From positions 186,001 through 250,000 of the forward strand of contig NZ_QAOJ01000006.1 in the NCBI RefSeq assembly GCF_003050835.1: 64,000 nt of DNA. The letters are read 5' to 3'. The position numbers were made by a program, and so were the translations under genes. The notes beneath the pieces were generated by a model. It worked only from the letters and a program-made list of their open reading frames with translations. It made no database searches and was not told the DNA's origin. This document shows, piece after piece, positions 1-8,032 of this stretch (positions are counted from its first letter, which is position 1; every line of letters starts with the position of its first letter). Source of the stretch: Pseudomonas sp. GV071 (GTDB taxonomy: Bacteria > Pseudomonadota > Gammaproteobacteria > Pseudomonadales > Pseudomonadaceae).

Positions 1-1
1 C

Positions 2-1222
2 GGCACCTTGCATGCCCGGCTCAGCGGTCGCGACGAACTGTTCGGCTTCGAGTTCGACGCGGCCACCCTCACTCACCCGGCATTGCCAGGCACGCCCCTC
101 GATCCTCGATTAGGCAACTGGCCAGGGCCGCAGTATCCACCCAAGGGACGTACCTCGTTCGGCATGATTGCCGACTCCTCTCCCGACCGCTGGGGCCAGT
201 TGCTGATGAAACGGCGAGCCGAGCGCCAGTGGCGCGGGAGCGGCGCCGTAGGGCAGCCGCCACGCCTGCACGCCTCGGATTATTTGCTAGGTGTGCATGA
301 TCAATACCGGGTAGGCGCCCTGCGCTACAGCCTGGAACAGCAGGGGCCTTTTCTCGATAACCAACGCCGCGACGGCGCGCCGCCCTTGGTCATGCTGCGC
401 GAACTGGAAGCCGCCAGCCTGGCGTTCGAGACCTCAGAACATGACCCGGCAGCGATCACCGACGAGCAACTGCGCCTGCTCATCGCGCCAGGCGGCTCGT
501 TGGGCGGCGCCCGGCCCAAAGCCAGCGTGATCGACGAACGTGGCCAACTGTATATCGCCAAATTCCCCAGCACCCGTGACAGCCACAACGTCGGTGCCTG
601 GGAGGGGGTCGTGAATTACCTGGCCGAAAAATCTGGCATTGTCCCGGCTCGCGGTGGTGTCGCGCGGTTTGCCAGTGCTCATCACACCTATGTGGTGCAG
701 CGCTTCGATCGCACCCTCAGAGGCCAACGCTTGCACTTTGCCTCGGCCATGACCCTCGCCGACAAACAAGATGGCGACGATGCCAGCACGGGCGCCTCGT
801 ACCTGGATATCGCCACGGTTCTGATCACTCAAGGGGCGCAGCCAAACCAGGACCTGCGGCTGCTGTGGTCGCGCCTGGTGTTCGACATGCTGGTGTCCAA
901 CAGCGACGGTCATCTGCGCAACACCGGTTTTATTCTGCGGCCGGGAAAGGGCTGGCAGCTGGCGCCCGCCTTTGATATCAACCCGGACCCCGGCGCCCAT
1001 GGGCTGAAACTGAACATCAATGAAACCGACAACGCCATGGACCTGGACCTGGCATTGTCGGTAGCGCCGATTTTCCGCGTGCCGCTGGCAGACGCCGAGG
1101 ACATCATCCGCACCCAAATGCGCGTGGTCCGCCATTGGCGCGCCTTGGCCAGCAGCCCGCTGCACGGCCTCTCGGCGCGGGAAATCGAGCGCATGGCCCC
1201 GGCGTTTCGCCTGGCGCAGTAG
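2..1222 (+). CDS. HipA-family serine/threonine kinase toxin, 5' end outside window
   Basis: This looks like a type II toxin-antitoxin HipA kinase. The frame is open back to the window edge, and the first residues (GTLHARLSG) resemble the usual N-terminal part of HipA, so the true start and any hipB antitoxin lie upstream. Family features are visible in order: a glycine-rich loop GGSLGGARPK near residue 165, a lysine in YIAKFPS, the catalytic-loop motif NSDGHLRNTGF near residue 300, and a DFG-like APAFDINP. Family knowledge is that HipA phosphorylates a translation factor or aminoacyl-tRNA synthetase; the substrate here cannot be told. It ends 3 bases before the convergent GST gene. A family assignment is secure; toxicity is inferred. 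Confidence 0.88.
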   Translation, partial: GTLHARLSGRDELFGFEFDAATLTHPALPGTPLDPRLGNWPGPQYPPKGRTSFGMIADSSPDRWGQLLMKRRAERQWRGSGAVGQPPRLHASDYLLGVHDQYRVGALRYSLEQQGPFLDNQRRDGAPPLVMLRELEAASLAFETSEHDPAAITDEQLRLLIAPGGSLGGARPKASVIDERGQLYIAKFPSTRDSHNVGAWEGVVNYLAEKSGIVPARGGVARFASAHHTYVVQRFDRTLRGQRLHFASAMTLADKQDGDDASTGASYLDIATVLITQGAQPNQDLRLLWSRLVFDMLVSNSDGHLRNTGFILRPGKGWQLAPAFDINPDPGAHGLKLNINETDNAMDLDLALSVAPIFRVPLADAEDIIRTQMRVVRHWRALASSPLHGLSAREIERMAPAFRLAQ

Positions 1223-1225
1223 CGG

Positions 1226-1831
1226 TTAGATCAACCCTTCCGCCTTCAACGCCACCACCACTTGCGGCCGCGCGGCAACGCGGGCCATGAAGGCTTGAAC
1301 CTGCGGCCACTGCGCCAGGGAGAAGCCGACGAAGTTGGACCAGTTGAGTACGGTGAACAGGTAGGCGTCGGCGACGCTGAAGCGGTTTTCCAGTACGTAC
1401 TCGTTGCCCTCCAACTGCTTGTTCAACCAATCCAGGCGCTTGCCCAAGGTGGTGGTTACCGCCGCTTTCCAATCGGCCGACTGCGCGGGGTTGAACATCG
1501 AGCCCATGGGTTTGTGGATTTCCGAAGAAATGAAGGTCAGCCATTCCTGCAACTGGTAACGCGCCGGGCTGCCCACGGCAGGGGCCAGGCCGGCTTCGGG
1601 TTTCTGGTCGGCGATGTACTGCAGCACGGCCGCGCCTTCGGTGAGCAACTGGCCGTTATCCATAACCAGGGCGGGCACGTAGCCTTTGCTGTTGATGGCA
1701 GTGAAGTCGGCGCCGCTGGCGGTCAGTTTGGCCTTGAGGTCGACCTTCTCCAGTTCGAACGGCAAGCCGGCTTCCAGCAGTGCGATATGCGGGGCCAGGG
1801 AGCAGGCGCCGGAGGAAAAATACAGTTTCAT
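1226..1831 (-). CDS. Beta-class glutathione S-transferase
   Basis: A 201-residue cytosolic glutathione transferase. The start at 1831 is chosen because the protein then opens MKLYFSSGACSLAPHI, which places Cys10 exactly where beta-class enzymes (E. coli GstA type) carry their active-site cysteine, and because AAAGGA lies just upstream. The thioredoxin-like N-terminal domain (about 1-78, with the cis-Pro region GYVPAL and the glutathione-binding TEGAAVLQY) is followed by an all-helical C-terminal domain. It would conjugate glutathione to electrophiles or act as a peroxidase. It is divergent from an HxlR regulator, with an inverted repeat between them, so control by that regulator is likely. 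An upstream frame extension to 2011 is rejected as it has no family similarity. Confidence 0.93.
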   Translation of the reverse strand: MKLYFSSGACSLAPHIALLEAGLPFELEKVDLKAKLTASGADFTAINSKGYVPALVMDNGQLLTEGAAVLQYIADQKPEAGLAPAVGSPARYQLQEWLTFISSEIHKPMGSMFNPAQSADWKAAVTTTLGKRLDWLNKQLEGNEYVLENRFSVADAYLFTVLNWSNFVGFSLAQWPQVQAFMARVAARPQVVVALKAEGLI

Positions 1832-1910
1832 AAGCAGTCCTTTCACGGTGGGCAGGTAGTACGCGAAAAATGCGTGCAAGGAGCTTAGCGATTGCTTTCC
1901 ACGGCACAAG

Positions 1911-1930
1911 TACCTACCTTTTGGTAAGTA
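1911..1930. promoter_or_regulatory. Probable HxlR operator between gst and hxlR-like genes
   Basis: TACCTACC, a TTTT spacer, then GGTAAGTA form an inverted repeat whose 8-base arms match at 7 of 8 positions. It sits between the divergent GST and HxlR-family genes, 25 bases upstream of the regulator start. HxlR proteins are dimers that commonly bind such repeats beside their own gene, so this is the obvious candidate site. The binding itself is inferred. Confidence 0.6.
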
Positions 1931-1955
1931 TGCTTTTAGCCATTCCGGGGTTCCC

Positions 1956-2351
1956 ATGCTCGACGACCAAGACCACGCCGCCTGCCGTGCCGGCAATGTA
2001 TTCAGCGTCACCTGCCCGGCGCGTTATGTGCTCGATGTACTGGCAAACAAATGGGCGCTGCTGCTGATTCACACCCTCGCCCATGGCACCCACCGCACCG
2101 CCGAGCTGCGCCGCCAGGTGGGTGGTATTTCGGAAAAGATGCTGATCCAGACCCTGCGCCGCCTCGAACGGTTCGGCCTGGTTACCCGCCAAGCCTACCC
2201 GGAGGTGCCGCCACGGGTGGAGTACTCGCTGACAGCACTCGGGCTGTCCTTGAGCACGCCGATTCGCGCGCTGGACCATTGGGTGGAAGCCAATATCGAT
2301 GAACTGAACCAGGCCCAACTGGCCTTCGAGGAAAAGGCCGTCGAGGCCTAG
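1956..2351 (+). CDS. HxlR-family transcriptional regulator
   Basis: A 131-residue winged-helix regulator of the HxlR family. The signature CPARYVLDVLANKWALLL occupies residues about 20-37, followed by the recognition region around SEKMLIQTLRRLERFGL and the wing. A cysteine sits in the first helix, as in thiol- or electrophile-sensing members of the family, although only experiment could show redox sensing here. The gene is divergent from a beta-class GST, which suggests it controls detoxification of an electrophile or quinone. The start at 1956 matches the usual length (about 110-140 residues). Confidence 0.9.
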   Translation: MLDDQDHAACRAGNVFSVTCPARYVLDVLANKWALLLIHTLAHGTHRTAELRRQVGGISEKMLIQTLRRLERFGLVTRQAYPEVPPRVEYSLTALGLSLSTPIRALDHWVEANIDELNQAQLAFEEKAVEA

Positions 2352-2535
2352 GCACGGCGTTGTCGACCGCTATGGTCGCAAGTCACAGTCTGGGCAATCA
2401 CAGCGCCAGCAAGCCGAAAAGTGGCAGATACGCCTTGGGCATCGACGATGAACGAGGGAAATGCCGAAGCCATCAGCATGCCGATCAGCGCCTACGGCAG
2501 AGTCCATAGCCGAAGCCCGATCTTGCTTGTAGCGA
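2352..2535. other. Non-coding gap with no supported gene
   Basis: No gene is supported here. On the minus strand a reading of roughly 46 codons (GMLMASAFPSF and onward) looks membrane-protein-like but is preceded directly by a stop and has no start or ribosome site. It may be a relic of a transporter gene, but the evidence is weak. Confidence 0.3.
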
Positions 2536-3129
2536 TCAAGAGGCGCTGGAAGGTGTCGAGCGGGACAAGAGCCTCGCTAACACGTCAGCACAGCTGGCCT
2601 CCAGGATCTCGTCGGCGAGTGGCGAATCGTCAGGGCACGCCCGCGACAGCATGAGTGCCCCCACAACCTGAGAAATCACCGCGATGCGCTGACCGCGCAG
2701 GTCGTTTTTGGCCGAGCCTTCTGCGTCGCCAGCTTGTTTTGCCAGGGTCGCCAGCATGCTTTCAAGGCCGGACGCAAAAGCCGCTTTGGTCGACTCTGGC
2801 TGACGCCCTGCGTCTGCACAAAGTGCTGCCATCGTGCAGCCGTCACCACGGGCGTCGCGGTGCTCTCTGGACAGGTAGTACTTCACGAACGCCACTGCAT
2901 TCATGTCGTCGGCTATGGCGGCGCCTTGTGCAAAACCACAGGTGGCCGCCTCCGCGAGCAGCTCGGCTTTGGACCCAAAGTGCTTGTAAAACCCGCCATG
3001 GGTGAAGCCTGCGGCGGCCATCAAATCGGCGATGCCTACGCCGTCGTAACCCCGCTCGCGAAACAGCACCGAGGCGGTCTCGACAATGTGCGCGCGGTTT
3101 GCCTGCGCCTGCGCTTTGCTGACTTTCAT
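2536..3129 (-). CDS. TetR-family transcriptional regulator
   Basis: A 197-residue TetR repressor. The start at 3129 (MKVSKAQAQANR) is preceded by GGAGG at good spacing. The N-terminal helix-turn-helix (about residues 12-58) includes DGVGIADLMAAAGFTHGG and FYKHFGSKAEL, the classic TetR recognition helix and its trailing residues. The C-terminal ligand and dimer domain resembles the group whose members carry a GDGCTMAAL segment with a conserved cysteine, several of which respond to electrophiles (NemR-like). It is divergent from an old yellow enzyme and a run of oxidoreductases, as nemR and nemA are arranged in enterics, so it probably represses that operon. The effector is unknown. Confidence 0.9.
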   Translation of the reverse strand: MKVSKAQAQANRAHIVETASVLFRERGYDGVGIADLMAAAGFTHGGFYKHFGSKAELLAEAATCGFAQGAAIADDMNAVAFVKYYLSREHRDARGDGCTMAALCADAGRQPESTKAAFASGLESMLATLAKQAGDAEGSAKNDLRGQRIAVISQVVGALMLSRACPDDSPLADEILEASCADVLARLLSRSTPSSAS

Positions 3130-3176
3130 GTGCAGGACTCCTCCAAATCGGCCATCAGAAATGCCAGCACTATACA

Positions 3177-3230
3177 TTGATGTCGACCATCATCAAAACT
3201 CTTGACAGTAAAGATGACGATCAACATCAT
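3177..3230 (+). promoter_or_regulatory. Probable promoter and TetR operator of the redox operon
   Basis: TTGATG (3177-3182) and CATCAA (3191-3196) form an inverted repeat just upstream of TTGACA (3202-3207), a perfect -35 hexamer. CATCAT (3225-3230), 17 bases further on, is a weak -10. The site lies between the TetR gene and the old yellow enzyme gene. Assignment is by position and pattern only. Confidence 0.4.
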
Positions 3231-3270
3231 AACCGGACTTTCACTGAAAACGATCCGGCGCAGGCACCCC

Positions 3271-4365
3271 ATGACCGACAAAACGCTTTTCGAACCCTAC
3301 ACCCTTGGCTCGCTCACCCTTGCCAACCGCATCGTGATGGCGCCGCTGACGCGCAACCGTGCCGGTGCGGGCCTTGTACCTAGTGAACATGCCGCCACCT
3401 ACTACAGTCAGCGCGCCTCGGCGGGCTTGCTGATCACCGAGGCCACGCAGGTCTCCGCCCAGGCTCAGGGCTACCAGGACACCCCCGGCCTCTACACGCA
3501 GGCGCAGATCGAAGGCTGGCGCAAGGTCACCGACGCCGTTCACGCCAAAGGCGGGCGGATTTTCGTTCAGCTGTGGCACGTCGGCCGCATCTCCCACATC
3601 GACCTGCAGCCCAACGGTGACGCTCCCGTTGCACCCTCGGCTATCCGCGCCCAGACCAAGACCTTCGTTAACAATGGTTTTGCCGATGTCTCCGAACCAC
3701 GTGCACTGACCCTGGATGAGTTGCCCGGCATCGTCGATGATTTCCGCCAGGCTGCGGCGAACGCTATTGCGGCTGGGTTCGATGGCGTTGAGGTGCATGG
3801 CGCGAACGGTTACCTGCTCGAACAGTTCATCAAAGACGGCGCCAACCTGCGTACCGATGCCTATGGCGGCTCTATCGAAAACCGCGCCCGCCTCTTGCTG
3901 GAAGTTACTGCCGCAATAGCCAAGGAGATCGGTGCCGATCGCACTGGCGTGCGTATCTCGCCCGTGTCGCCAGCCAACGGCATTTCCTGCAGTGACCCAC
4001 AACCACAGTACGACTACATCGTCGACCAGCTCAGCGCCCTGGGCATCGTTTACCTGCACGTGGTGGAAGGCGCCACCGGCGGCCCACGTGATGTCGCCCT
4101 GTTCGACTTCGATGCGCTACGCAGCCGTTTCCAGAACACCTACCTGGCCAACAACGGTTATGACCTCGAATTGGCCAACGCCCACCTGAAAGCAGGCAAG
4201 GCCGATTTGTTTGCCTTTGGCCGCGCCTTCATCAGCACCCCGGACCTGGTTGAACGACTGGAGAACGGTGCCCCCCTCAACGCGCTCGACCCAACCACGC
4301 TGTATGGCGGCGGCGCCAAAGGCTACATCGACTACCCGACCCTCGCAGATTCCAGCGCTCAGTAA
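3271..4365 (+). CDS. Old yellow enzyme, NADH:flavin oxidoreductase (NemA-like alkene reductase)
   Basis: A 364-residue FMN-dependent ene-reductase, matching the usual 360-370 length. The protein begins MTDKTLFEPYTLGSL. The active-site threonine region MAPLTRNR (near residue 26), the substrate-binding HGANGY (the His and Asn that hold the carbonyl or nitro oxygen, near residue 180) and the C-terminal flavin-binding FGRAFI are all present. Such enzymes reduce electrophilic alkenes, maleimides, quinones and nitro esters with NAD(P)H. It is the first gene of an apparent operon with dehydrogenases and a broken hydrolase, behind a divergent TetR gene. Longer in-frame starts at 3202 lack support. 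The physiological substrate is unknown. Confidence 0.93.
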   Translation: MTDKTLFEPYTLGSLTLANRIVMAPLTRNRAGAGLVPSEHAATYYSQRASAGLLITEATQVSAQAQGYQDTPGLYTQAQIEGWRKVTDAVHAKGGRIFVQLWHVGRISHIDLQPNGDAPVAPSAIRAQTKTFVNNGFADVSEPRALTLDELPGIVDDFRQAAANAIAAGFDGVEVHGANGYLLEQFIKDGANLRTDAYGGSIENRARLLLEVTAAIAKEIGADRTGVRISPVSPANGISCSDPQPQYDYIVDQLSALGIVYLHVVEGATGGPRDVALFDFDALRSRFQNTYLANNGYDLELANAHLKAGKADLFAFGRAFISTPDLVERLENGAPLNALDPTTLYGGGAKGYIDYPTLADSSAQ

Positions 4366-4426
4366 GCATTCGCCCATGCTGCCTACCGCGGCGTGGGCTC
4401 ACCTTTTCGATCAAGGAAAAACAACC

Positions 4427-5215
4427 ATGACCTCTCAGTCCACTGTTCTGATCACGGGCGCATCGACCGGCATTGGCGCCATCTATGCACAGCGCTTCGC
4501 CCGCCGCGGCCACGACCTGGTGCTGGTCGCCCGTGACACGACGCGCCTGGAAGCGCTCGCTGCTAGTTTGCGTGAAGAAACCGGCGTGGCCGTCGACATC
4601 CTCCCTGCCGATCTCACTCTGCCCAGCGATCTGGCCGCCGTCGAAGCCCGCCTGCGCGAAGACGCCAAGATAGAGATCCTGATCAATAACGCAGGCGCGG
4701 CGCTGTCCGGCCAGTTCATCGATCAATCGACTGACGACGTCGCTCGCCTTGTCACCCTTAACACTACCGCGCTGGTCCGCTTGGCAAGTGCCATTGCCCC
4801 GCGTCTGGCGCAGGCCGGCACAGGTGCGATCGTCAACATCGGCTCGGTGGTCGGTCTGGCGCCAGAATTCGGCATGTCGGTTTACGGCGCGACCAAAGCG
4901 TTCGTGCTGTTCCTCTCACAAGGTCTGAGCCTGGAACTCACCCCCAAGGGCGTCTTTGTGCAGGCCGTGTTGCCGGCCGGAACCCGCACCGAGATTTGGC
5001 AGCGTGCAGGCATCGACATCAACACGCTTGCCGACCTGATGAGCGTGGACGAATTGGTCGACGCGGCACTGGTCGGCTTCGACCGCCGCGAGCTGGTCAC
5101 CATCCCGCCGCTGCACGACGCCGCGCACTGGGAAGCGTTGAACGGTGCACGGCTGGGCCTGATTTCTGACTTGCGTCAGGCACAGGTCGCAGAGCGCTAT
5201 CAGGTCGCGCCCTAA
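4427..5215 (+). CDS. Short-chain dehydrogenase/reductase
   Basis: A 262-residue classical SDR. The start at 4427 follows AAGGAA. The Rossmann motif TGASTGIG lies at residues 10-17, NNAG near residue 88, the catalytic serine in NIGSVVG near residue 139, and the catalytic YGATK near residue 152. It would oxidise or reduce an alcohol or ketone with NAD(P)(H). It lies 61 bases after the old yellow enzyme gene and 34 bases before the hydrolase gene, consistent with one transcript. The C-terminal region resembles the DltE/YqjQ-like SDR group; the substrate cannot be named. Confidence 0.9.
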   Translation: MTSQSTVLITGASTGIGAIYAQRFARRGHDLVLVARDTTRLEALAASLREETGVAVDILPADLTLPSDLAAVEARLREDAKIEILINNAGAALSGQFIDQSTDDVARLVTLNTTALVRLASAIAPRLAQAGTGAIVNIGSVVGLAPEFGMSVYGATKAFVLFLSQGLSLELTPKGVFVQAVLPAGTRTEIWQRAGIDINTLADLMSVDELVDAALVGFDRRELVTIPPLHDAAHWEALNGARLGLISDLRQAQVAERYQVAP

Positions 5216-5249
5216 CGCCCGCCTCGGCATTTTGCCCCAGGAGAGAACA

Positions 5250-6184
5250 ATGACAGCCCACGCAAAACGCGCCGAGCAAACAGGCGATCCGAGCCCCAGC
5301 TACATCGACGCCCCCACCCGCTCGGTCACGGTTGGCGGCACTGCATTTGCCTACCGTGACCTGGGCCCGCGCAGTGGCGTGCCATTGCTTCTGCTGAACC
5401 ACTGGGGCGCGGTGCTGGACAATTTCGATCCGCGAATCGTCGACGGGCTCGCCCGCACGCGGCGCGTTATAGCCATCGACTACCGAGGCATTGGCGCGTC
5501 AGGCGGAACGGCACCGGTGACCATCGCATCGATGCGATGGCGCGGGATGTGATCGAACTGAGCAATGCGCTGGGTTTGAACACGGTCGATCTGCTGGGTT
5601 TCTCCCTCGGCGGGTTCGTGGCACAGGACATCGTGTTGAAGGCCCCCGAGCGGGTGCGCCGGCTGATTCTGACGGGGACCGGGCCGGCAGGGGGTACAGG
5701 TATCGAGCAGGTCGGCAAGGTCTCCTGGCCATTGATGGTCAAAGGTCTTTTCACCCTGCGTGATCCCAAGACTTACCTGTTCTTCACCTCCACAGCCAAT
5801 GGCCGGCTAGCCGCCAAGGCTTTTCTGCAGCGGCTGAAAGAGCGCAAGTCAGACCGAGACAAGGGCCCGACTCCCGCTGCCTTGCTGCGCCAGCTGAAGG
5901 CCATCAAGGCCTGGGGCCGGCAGGCGCCTCAGGCGCTCGACAGCATCCGTATCCCGGTGTTAATCGCCAATGGCGACCACGACATCATGGTGCCGACCGA
6001 GAACAGTCACGACATGGCGCGGCGCATCCCGGGCGCGAAACTGGTGATCTACAAAGACGCTGGGCATGGCGGAATTTTTCAGTACCACGGCGAGTTCGTG
6101 CGCACGGCACTGGCCTTTCTTGAGGCGCAACCTGAGTCCATCGGAACGATCAGCCCCCTCACTGCAACGGAGACGATGAAATGA
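5250..6184 (+). pseudogene. Alpha/beta hydrolase, broken by a 5-base insertion
   Basis: Two frames together encode one complete alpha/beta hydrolase of about 309 residues. The first (from ATG 5250, preceded by AGGAGAG) covers the N terminus and ends at a stop at 5550-5552. The second, in a different frame, holds the nucleophile elbow GFSLGG, the acid region ANGDHDIMVP and the histidine in DAGHGG. Removing five bases at 5527-5531 restores a smooth join reading TIDAMARDVI. Both halves are otherwise intact, so the damage looks recent, or could be a sequence error. The stop overlaps the next gene's start (ATGA at 6181-6184), so the break could also reduce translation of that gene. Related proteins hydrolyse esters or lactones, or act as haloperoxidase-like enzymes. 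Confidence 0.85.
5523..5538. repeat. Perfect 16-base palindrome at the hydrolase frameshift
   Basis: ATCGCATCGATGCGAT reads the same on both strands and spans exactly the point where the hydrolase frame shifts. Without the five bases CATCG the palindrome is incomplete and the frame is open. This is the outcome expected if a short imperfect inverted repeat templated its own completion. Confidence 0.8.
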
Positions 6185-6921
6185 GTCAACCAACGGCAAT
6201 TGTGTTCGGCGTGGGATCGGTACGCGGTGTTGGCGGCGCCGTGTGCAAACGTTTCGCGCGCGAGGGCTACCACGTCATCGTGGCGGGCCGCACGTCGGCC
6301 AAGATCGACACAGTGGTGGCAGAAATATCCGCACTGGGCGTCGGCAGCGCCGAGGCGTTGCCAACTGACGTGACTGATGAAGCCCAGGTAATTGCCGCGT
6401 TCGATCGCGCGATGAATCCCGGAGCCGGGCGCGAGCCTGCCGATGTGGTGATCTCCAACGCGGGCAACAATGCCGTTATCGATTTCACCCAGCTAACCGC
6501 CGCACAGTTTGAGGACTTCTGGCGGGTTGGCTGTTACTCCGGCTTCCTTATCGGTCGCGAAGCCGCCCGCCGGCTGGTCCCGCTGGGCCGGGGCACGGTG
6601 ATCTTCACGGGCGCCTCAGGCAGCCTGCGCGGCAAGCCCGGCTATGCCCACTTCGCCGCGGCCAAGGCCGGGCTGCGCATGATCGCGCAGAGCATGGCTC
6701 GCGAGTACGGGCCCAAAGGCGTCCATGTCGCCCATGTCGTCATCGACGGCGGAATTAGTGGTGATCGGCTTCAGGCCGCCTTTCCCGACAGGGACCTTTC
6801 CGCCTCGGATGGCCTCCTCGGCTACGACGCCATCGCCGACAACTATTGGCTGCTGCACCGCCAGCCGAAATCGGCCTGGACCCAGGAGCTAGACCTCAGG
6901 CCGTTCAGGGAAAACTGGTAA
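6181..6921 (+). CDS. SDR-fold oxidoreductase with Phe in place of the catalytic Tyr
   Basis: A 246-residue Rossmann-fold SDR. Its start overlaps the stop of the hydrolase gene by four bases (ATGA), indicating translational coupling. The cofactor loop is unusual (FGVGSVRGVGGAV, where classical members have TGxxxGIG), and SNAG stands for NNAG. At the usual YxxxK position the sequence reads HFAAAK: Phe158 to Lys162, so the catalytic tyrosine is absent, although Tyr155 is three residues away. From memory, related SDR proteins annotated as dehydrogenases also carry Phe here, so this may be a family trait and not a mutation. The reaction is uncertain. It sits inside the TetR-linked redox operon. 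Confidence 0.85.
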   Translation: MSQPTAIVFGVGSVRGVGGAVCKRFAREGYHVIVAGRTSAKIDTVVAEISALGVGSAEALPTDVTDEAQVIAAFDRAMNPGAGREPADVVISNAGNNAVIDFTQLTAAQFEDFWRVGCYSGFLIGREAARRLVPLGRGTVIFTGASGSLRGKPGYAHFAAAKAGLRMIAQSMAREYGPKGVHVAHVVIDGGISGDRLQAAFPDRDLSASDGLLGYDAIADNYWLLHRQPKSAWTQELDLRPFRENW

Positions 6922-6987
6922 CTGCTCGACCCAAGATGCCGGGCCCACAACACCCTTCGTTCAAAAACTCTAGAGAACAGTCCCACC

Positions 6988-7989
6988 ATGAAGGCGTTCA
7001 TCATTGATCGTTACGGGAAAAAAGAAGTCGGCCGCATCGGCGAAATGCCCGCCCCTGAAGTACGGGACGATGACGTGCTCATTCAGGTTCACGCGGCGAG
7101 CGTCAACCCGCTGGATAGCAAGATCAAGAGCGGCGAGTTCAAGCTGATTCTTCCCTACCGCCTGCCCCTTGTTCTGGGCAACGACGTGGCCGGTAAGGTA
7201 GTGCGCGTTGGCGCCCGAGTGCGCGATTTCAAGCCAGGCGACGAGGTGTACGCGCGCCCGGACGATGACCGCATCGGCACCTTCGCCGAACTCGTTGCCA
7301 TCAAGGCGTCGTCGGTGGCGTTGAAGCCCAGGAGCCTCAGCCTGGTCGAAGCCGCTGCCCTGCCTCTGGTGGCACTGACCGCCTGGCAGGTGCTGGTCGA
7401 AACCGCCAAGTTGAAGAAGGGGCAGAAGGTATTTATCCAGGCAGGCTCCGGCGGTGTGGGAAGCATCGCCATCCAGCTCGCCAAACACCTGGGCGCCTTC
7501 GTGGCCACCACCACCAGTACGGCCAATGCCGACTGGGCAAAGACATTGGGCGCCGACGTCGTCATCGATTACAAAAAGCAAGACTTCGCCAGCGTGTTGC
7601 GTGACTACGACGTGGTGCTGAATAGCCTGGGCAACGACGAGCTGAACAAGTCCCTGCAGATTCTCAAACCCGGCGGGCACCTCATCTCCATCTCCGGGCC
7701 GCCCACCCCAGCGTTCGCCGCCGAGCGCGGCCTGGCCTGGCCGGTCAAGCAGGTGCTGCGCCTGCTGAGCGCCGGTATCCGCAGAAAGGCCAGGCACAAA
7801 GGGCTGCATTACTCGTTTGTGTTCATGCGCGCCGACGGTGCACAACTGCGCGAAATCACTGCCCTCGTTGAGTCCGGCGCGATCCGCCCGGTCATCGACA
7901 ACGCGTTCCCCTTTGCCGACACCGACAAAGCACTGGCCTACGGAGAAAGTGGGCGCGCCAAGGGCAAGGTTGTGGTGCAAGTAATTTAA
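6988..7989 (+). CDS. MDR-family NADP-dependent quinone/alkene oxidoreductase
   Basis: A 333-residue medium-chain dehydrogenase/reductase of the zinc-independent quinone oxidoreductase type. The N-terminal GroES-like part contains HAASVNPLDSKIKSG and LGNDVAGKVVRVG, the middle has PGDEVYAR, and the NADPH-binding part has QAGSGGVGSIAIQLAKHLGA (about residues 150-169). No zinc-ligand cysteines are visible. Such enzymes reduce quinones or activated double bonds. The start at 6988 gives the usual MKAF opening; the ribosome site (AGAGAACAG) is modest. It continues the redox operon, 66 bases after the previous gene. Confidence 0.9.
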   Translation: MKAFIIDRYGKKEVGRIGEMPAPEVRDDDVLIQVHAASVNPLDSKIKSGEFKLILPYRLPLVLGNDVAGKVVRVGARVRDFKPGDEVYARPDDDRIGTFAELVAIKASSVALKPRSLSLVEAAALPLVALTAWQVLVETAKLKKGQKVFIQAGSGGVGSIAIQLAKHLGAFVATTTSTANADWAKTLGADVVIDYKKQDFASVLRDYDVVLNSLGNDELNKSLQILKPGGHLISISGPPTPAFAAERGLAWPVKQVLRLLSAGIRRKARHKGLHYSFVFMRADGAQLREITALVESGAIRPVIDNAFPFADTDKALAYGESGRAKGKVVVQVI

Positions 7990-8032
7990 CTGGCGCGCCG
8001 GCCTCGGCCGGTCCGCAATCAAGGAGAAGACT

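Noticed and set aside
2421..2654. 77-codon frame upstream of the TetR gene
   Set aside because: It overlaps the TetR 3' end, lacks a ribosome site and resembles nothing known.
7998..8011. CCGGCC-TC-GGCCGG hairpin between two operon genes, considered as a terminator
   Set aside because: There is no T run, and the next gene follows within 22 bases with a strong ribosome site, so it is more likely incidental.
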